Of a stretch of DNA of 15,104 nt, positions 11,362 to 15,104 are shown one piece after another. This DNA is from Patescibacteria group bacterium. Lineage in GTDB: Bacteria; Patescibacteria; UBA1384; JAMDBS01. Location: the NCBI GenBank assembly GCA_023487325.1, contig JAMDBS010000116.1, positions 1-15,104 on the forward strand, written 5' to 3'. The translations under genes and the position numbers were made by a program. The number at the start of each line of letters is the position of its first letter. Position 1 is the first letter of the stretch. The notes under the pieces are model-generated. The model was not told where the DNA came from, searched no databases, and saw nothing but the letters and a program-made list of their open reading frames with translations.

Positions 11362-14148
11362 ATATTGAGTAGTAGAGCCATTTTCGTTGCCGGAATTATC
11401 AATGGGCCTAAAAGTTAAATAATAGGTAGTTCCTGAAGTAAGATTATTGATAGTATGAGAAGTGACACCACCTGGTGTCACTTTTATTTCATCAGCCAAA
11501 AGATTGCCCAATGAGCCGACTGTGGTGGAGATATAGATTCTAACTTGAGCTAGATCACTATCGCTGGGGTTAGTCCACTTGGCCACAATAGATTGTGAGC
11601 CGGGGCTTAGGCTTACAGAGCTGACTGCGCCAGGGGCCTGGCTATCGCGATTGACGTTAAAATTAAGGGAGTTGGTGGCTGTCAGGCTCTTGTCATTGGT
11701 CACCTTGGCCTCCAGCTTGTGTGACCCCACAGATAAATTTATGGCATTGTAAGTAGTAGAATATGGAGAGGTGGTAGTGGTAATAATTTTGACATTATCA
11801 ATATAGTATTCCACGGATCTAATGCCGGAGCGGGAGCTGGTTTGCACGGTAATGTCGAAATTACCAGATACTGTTTGATTGGCAGTTGGTTTACTAATGG
11901 CAATTGAAGGAGTTTCGCCATCAAGACTGCAGGTTTCTGTTGGCGGCGAGCCCACGCCGTAGCCATTTTCTCTGGCCCAGCCTCTGACAGGGTCTTCCCA
12001 GCTGGGATTATCAGGTACTTCTGAATGAAGGTTGCCGTAATAGCGCTCTTCACGTTCGTTTTGCGGGCAGAGGTCGTTGGCCAGTTTATCTCCTTCGCAA
12101 ATTTTACAGATTTCCACTTTAACAGTAGTGTCATCGTATTCGGTAGGCACTTGCCAGCTGGCAAAAATATCAAAAACTTTATCTTTGGTCTGATCAGTAG
12201 GCAGTTTGTTGGAGAATTTGGCCACTGTCATTTCTTTGATTTGCTCCGGACGCTCGAATTTTTCCACAGGCTGGCCATCTAGAACCTTGTCCATATATGC
12301 CCGCCAAATAGGCGCTGCCACCATGGAGCCGTCAGCGTGGCTATTCATTTTGCTATTGTCGTTATTGCCCACCCAAACGCCTGTGACCACCGAAGGAGTA
12401 TAGCCAATAGTCCAAGCATCGCGATACTCATTGGTGGTGCCGGTTTTTACAGCCATCGGTCTATCATACGAAAATAGCGCTCTTAAGCCGCCGAAAACCA
12501 TTTGTCGAGAGTCATTATCAGACAAGATATCAGAAATTTCATAGGCGATTTGCGGATCCAAGACTTCTTTTTTGCCTTTATTGTCTTTGTATTCGAATAA
12601 AATTTTGCCTTCAGAATCTTCAACTTTTAAAATACCAGTGGTATCATGCAGCGTACCTTTGTTGGCAAAAACCCCATAAGCAGTGACCATATCCACTAAT
12701 TTTACTTCGCCTCCGCCCAAAACCAAAGATAGTCCATAACGATCTTTATCATTTAAAGTGGTGATACCCATTTTATGAACTTGATCTAGCACATTGTCGA
12801 TGCCGGCCAAATAGAGAGTTTTTACTGCCGGAATATTTAAGGAGTTGGACAAGGCTGTTCTCATGGAAACTGGACCGTGAGTGTTGCCGTCATAGTTACG
12901 CGGAGTGTAATTGCCAAAATCTGTGGTTAAATCAAACAAAGTATAGCCGGGGTTGTATTTTCCTTTGAAAGCTGTGGCGTAGACCAGGGGTTTAAAAGAC
13001 GAGCCTGGCTGGCGATCAGAGATGGCCACATTGACCTGACCGTCATTTTCTTTGTCAAAGTAATCATGGGAGCCAACCATGGCCAAAATCTGTCCTGTTT
13101 TAGGATCCATGGAAACAAGCGCGGCATTGGACGCCCCATAATTTTGCAGTTTATTTTCCCAAGCATTTTGCACTACATCCTCGGCCATTTTTTGCTTATC
13201 AAGGTCAAGCGTAGTGGTCACTTTCAGGCCGCCTTCTTCTACCATCTGCTCGCCATATTCTTCAATTAATTTTTCTTTGACATAAAAGACAAAATGCGGC
13301 GCAGTAATATTTTCTCGGCGGTCTTTAAAGGATAATTTTTCTGCTTTAGCTTTGATAGTTTCTTCTTTGGAAATATAATTTAGAGCCATCATTCTATCTA
13401 GAACATAGTTTTTGCGCTCTTCAAATTTATCTGGATGCAGCCCATAAGGAGAATAATAAGTAGGAGCTTTGACAATAGCGGCCATGGCAGCAGCTTCGGC
13501 AATATCTAAGTCTTTGGCGTCCTTGCCGAAATAATTTTGGCTGGCCGCTTGAATGCCATAGACGTTGGAGCCATAAGGTATTTCGTTGAGATACATTACC
13601 AATATTTGGTCTTTAGAATACATAGCTTCAACTTCCAAGGACAAAATCAGTTCTTTAATTTTTCGATCAAAGGTTTTTTTAGGGGAAAGAAGGGCATTTT
13701 TGACAAATTGTTGAGTAATGGTAGAACCTCCCTGAGCTCTGCTCTGATGCGTGATATCACTCCAGGCAGCTCTGATAATGCCTTTCAAATCAATGCCGAT
13801 ATGCGAATAAAAATCTTTATCCTCAACCGCAATAGTAGCTTTTTTCACCACATCAGGAATCTGATTGGAATCGATTATTGTTCTTTTAACATCGCCAAAT
13901 ACATCGTAAAGCGGCTTGCCGTTTCTATCAAAAATATGGGTTGACTCTACGGGATTGCGTTTTTTGATGTTGCCTGGTGTTGGCAGATCTTTGGCATACC
14001 AAGCAAAAAGAATGATAATAAAAAGCAGTAACCCCGCCATAATCTTTAGCATTAATTTGCCAAATTTTTTGCGGTCAAACTTTTTGGGTGATTTGTTTTT
14101 CTCTTGCAACCCTAAAGGGTTGGTGTATTTAGTTTTTCTTTTAAACAT
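11344..14148 (-). CDS. Class A penicillin-binding protein (PBP1A-like) with C-terminal Ig-like and FN3-like domains
   Basis: Bifunctional peptidoglycan synthase anchored in the membrane with its catalytic domains outside. The 934-aa protein has a basic cytoplasmic tail, a membrane helix (about 33-50), the GT51 glycosyltransferase domain (EDKDFYSHIGID 109-120 with catalytic Glu109, QGGSTITQQFVKN 139-151, KDQILVMYLNEIPYG 179-193), and the transpeptidase domain (SSFK 383-386, SLN 436-438, KTGT 568-571). A Cys-containing linker (CKICEGD, LCPQNE) is followed by an Ig-like module (about 746-833, IAISKPTANQTVSG...VEYYID) and an FN3-like module (about 838-934, APGAVSSVSLSPGSQS...YYLTFRPIDNSGNE). ATG 14148 is chosen over an in-frame TTG at 14175 that lies in the leader repeat. 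Expression is probably from an extended -10 promoter at 14264-14272. Confidence 0.95.
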   Translation of the reverse strand: MFKRKTKYTNPLGLQEKNKSPKKFDRKKFGKLMLKIMAGLLLFIIILFAWYAKDLPTPGNIKKRNPVESTHIFDRNGKPLYDVFGDVKRTIIDSNQIPDVVKKATIAVEDKDFYSHIGIDLKGIIRAAWSDITHQSRAQGGSTITQQFVKNALLSPKKTFDRKIKELILSLEVEAMYSKDQILVMYLNEIPYGSNVYGIQAASQNYFGKDAKDLDIAEAAAMAAIVKAPTYYSPYGLHPDKFEERKNYVLDRMMALNYISKEETIKAKAEKLSFKDRRENITAPHFVFYVKEKLIEEYGEQMVEEGGLKVTTTLDLDKQKMAEDVVQNAWENKLQNYGASNAALVSMDPKTGQILAMVGSHDYFDKENDGQVNVAISDRQPGSSFKPLVYATAFKGKYNPGYTLFDLTTDFGNYTPRNYDGNTHGPVSMRTALSNSLNIPAVKTLYLAGIDNVLDQVHKMGITTLNDKDRYGLSLVLGGGEVKLVDMVTAYGVFANKGTLHDTTGILKVEDSEGKILFEYKDNKGKKEVLDPQIAYEISDILSDNDSRQMVFGGLRALFSYDRPMAVKTGTTNEYRDAWTIGYTPSVVTGVWVGNNDNSKMNSHADGSMVAAPIWRAYMDKVLDGQPVEKFERPEQIKEMTVAKFSNKLPTDQTKDKVFDIFASWQVPTEYDDTTVKVEICKICEGDKLANDLCPQNEREERYYGNLHSEVPDNPSWEDPVRGWARENGYGVGSPPTETCSLDGETPSIAISKPTANQTVSGNFDITVQTSSRSGIRSVEYYIDNVKIITTTTSPYSTTYNAINLSVGSHKLEAKVTNDKSLTATNSLNFNVNRDSQAPGAVSSVSLSPGSQSIVAKWTNPSDSDLAQVRIYISTTVGSLGNLLADEIKVTPGGVTSHTINNLTSGTTYYLTFRPIDNSGNENGSTTQYSAKPS

Positions 14149-14160
14149 AGTTTTCCAAGG

Positions 14161-14238
14161 TATTAAGCTCCACAAATATATTTACACGAATTATACAAAT
14201 TATTTGTAATATTTGTGAAATAAAATTTGTGGGGTTTG
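14161..14238 (-). repeat. Palindromic leader repeat, copy C (before the PBP gene)
   Basis: Read on the minus strand it begins AAACCCCACAAATTTTATTT, has centre ACAAATAATTTGT and ends TTTGTGGAGCTTAATA. It matches copy A almost base for base through the centre. The GGAG is 19 nt before the PBP ATG. It lies between the promoter and the start codon, so it is part of the leader RNA. Confidence 0.8.
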
Positions 14239-14263
14239 TTTCTAATAATATCTTCCACTTTAC

Positions 14264-14272
14264 ATTATACCA
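14264..14272 (-). promoter_or_regulatory. Extended -10 promoter of the PBP gene
   Basis: On the minus strand TGGTATAAT is a perfect extended -10. It lies inside the spacer of the tyrS promoter, so the two polymerases would compete for the same DNA. Confidence 0.6.
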
Positions 14273-14278
14273 CGGTAT
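14267..14278. promoter_or_regulatory. Small palindrome between the divergent promoters
   Basis: ATACC-AC-GGTAT is a perfect 5-bp inverted repeat inside the tyrS spacer and overlapping the PBP -10. It could be an operator, though 12 bp is short enough to occur by chance. Confidence 0.3.
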
Positions 14279-14331
14279 GGTTATAATTTGGATATAAAGT
14301 TATTAAATAATACTACTACTAAAGGCAAATT

Positions 14332-15104
14332 ATGTCAACCAGTTTATACCAAGAATTACTTGCAAGAGGCGTAGATGAGATTATTGGCAAGAACGAGCTA
14401 CTTGCCAAACTTAAAAAAGGGAAAAAACTACGCATTAAACATGGCGTTGACCCCACTAGCCCGGATTTGCATTTGGGTCATGCGGTCTGTCTGCAAAAAC
14501 TTAAAGAGTTCCAAGAGCAGGGACACAAAATCATTTTTTTGATTGGTGATTTCACTGCGAAAATCGGTGATCCCAGTGGCCGAAATGCTACTCGCCCGGT
14601 GCTCAGCGATAAAGAAATCAAAAAAAATGCCGAAACCTATTTTAGGCAAGCTGATGTTATTTTGGACTTAAAAAAATGCGAAGTGCGCTATAATTCTCAA
14701 TGGTATGGCAAGATGCAATTTGCCGATGCTTTGGGTTTTATTGCCAATGCCACAGTGACGCAGGCATTATATCGAGAGGATTTCCAAAAAAGATTAAAAG
14801 AGGGCTTAGATATTGGATTGCACGAGCTACTCTACTCGGTAATGCAGGGGTATGATTCAGTCGAGCTTAAAGCCGATTTAGAGGTTGGCGGCATTGATCA
14901 AAAATTAAATATGCTGATGGGCCGTTCAATGCAGAAAAAATATGGCCAAAGGCCGCAAGCAGTGATGATTATGCCGTTACTCGTCGGATTGGATGGTCAT
15001 AAAAAAATGAGTAAATCATTGAATAATTATGTCGCTATTACCGAAGAGCCATTTTCTATGTATAGCAAAATTATGTCTATTTCCGATCAGATGATTCCGC
15101 AATA
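14332..15104 (+). CDS. tyrS: Tyrosyl-tRNA synthetase (TyrS), 3' truncated by the window
   Basis: Class I aminoacyl-tRNA synthetase that charges tRNA-Tyr. From ATG 14332 (AAAGG 7 nt upstream) the frame stays open for 257 codons to the window edge. It shows HGVDPTSPDLHLGHAV with the HIGH-type motif HLGH, IGDFTAKIGDPSGR, the tyrosine/ATP pocket segment LLYSVMQGYDSVELKADLEV, GGIDQKLNMLMGR (where GGTDQ is usual) and GLDGHKKMSKSLNN with a perfect KMSKS loop. The close HIGH-KMSKS layout and MQGYD segment match the bacterial TyrS2/TyrZ-like group. The remaining anticodon-binding and possible S4-like C-terminal domains lie beyond the window. It is transcribed divergently from the PBP gene. Confidence 0.96.
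   Translation, partial: MSTSLYQELLARGVDEIIGKNELLAKLKKGKKLRIKHGVDPTSPDLHLGHAVCLQKLKEFQEQGHKIIFLIGDFTAKIGDPSGRNATRPVLSDKEIKKNAETYFRQADVILDLKKCEVRYNSQWYGKMQFADALGFIANATVTQALYREDFQKRLKEGLDIGLHELLYSVMQGYDSVELKADLEVGGIDQKLNMLMGRSMQKKYGQRPQAVMIMPLLVGLDGHKKMSKSLNNYVAITEEPFSMYSKIMSISDQMIPQ

Larger units (their letters stand above)
14259..14287 (+). promoter_or_regulatory. Promoter of tyrS
   Basis: TTTACA (14259-14264), 17-nt spacer, TATAAT (14282-14287), 45 nt before the tyrS ATG. It overlaps the divergent PBP promoter. Confidence 0.65.

Noticed and set aside
13537..13944. 135-codon plus-strand ORF
   Set aside because: It lies antisense within the glycosyltransferase domain of the PBP gene, encodes no recognisable domain and has no ribosome site; the opposite strand is clearly coding.
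14149..14175. TTG start for the PBP at 14175
   Set aside because: The added residues come from the leader repeat; MFKRK at 14148 is a typical cytoplasmic tail start.
14890..14900. GGIDQ instead of GGTDQ in TyrS as loss of function
   Set aside because: All other active-site motifs including HLGH and KMSKS are intact; a single conservative change is not enough to infer inactivity.
1..15104. tRNA, rRNA, insertion sequence or prophage genes
   Set aside because: No cloverleaf-like or rRNA-like segment, transposase or phage protein was recognised on either strand.

Overview
The window reads as a chromosomal segment of a host-dependent or ultrasmall bacterium of the Patescibacteria/CPR (Parcubacteria-like) type. 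This placement is an inference from low GC, short compact genes, a lean peptidoglycan/division gene set, weak or absent Shine-Dalgarno sites on most core genes, and abundant AT-rich palindromic repeats between and inside genes. No rRNA or tRNA marker is present to prove it. The standard code appears to apply: the long reading frames contain no internal TGA and use GGN for glycine, with a single exception in the ftsQ-like gene.

Layout. 1-138: terminator of an upstream gene and the murC leader. 139-1506: murC. 1503-1770: a complete miniature gene unit (promoter, hairpin, strong ribosome site, 48-codon cysteine-rich ORF with TTG start, terminator). 1768-4234: five minus-strand genes (AHSA1/SRPBCC protein, YdcF-like DUF218 protein, two unrecognised acidic proteins, Nudix hydrolase). 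4344-6196: murB and an ftsQ/divIB-like gene interrupted by one in-frame TGA. 6197-6463: a composite of decayed repeats. 6464-8194: recJ. 8254-9137: a stand-alone Clp N-domain-like protein and an unrecognised protein with near-identical ribosome-site leaders, closed by a terminator. 9352-10650: radA. 10747-11361: PAP2-like membrane protein. 11344-14148 (minus): class A penicillin-binding protein with extracellular Ig-like and FN3-like modules. 14332 to the window end: tyrS, 3' truncated.

Function. MurB and MurC make UDP-MurNAc-L-Ala, the class A PBP polymerises and cross-links glycan, the PAP2-like protein could act on a lipid phosphate carrier, and FtsQ belongs to the divisome; together they form an envelope/division neighbourhood. 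RecJ and RadA are recombination and repair proteins, and TyrS is translation machinery.

The most unusual material is the repeats. Three near-identical palindromes of about 65-80 bp sit at a fixed 18-19 nt before the start codons of ftsQ, the PAP2-like gene and the PBP gene. A second family, built on AGCTAATAGC/AGCCAATAGC words, lies inside murC, recJ and radA, keeps the frame open, and gives unrelated proteins the same peptide words (SQKPIA, ANS). These features, the in-frame TGA of ftsQ and the 48-aa cysteine-rich gene are the main leads.
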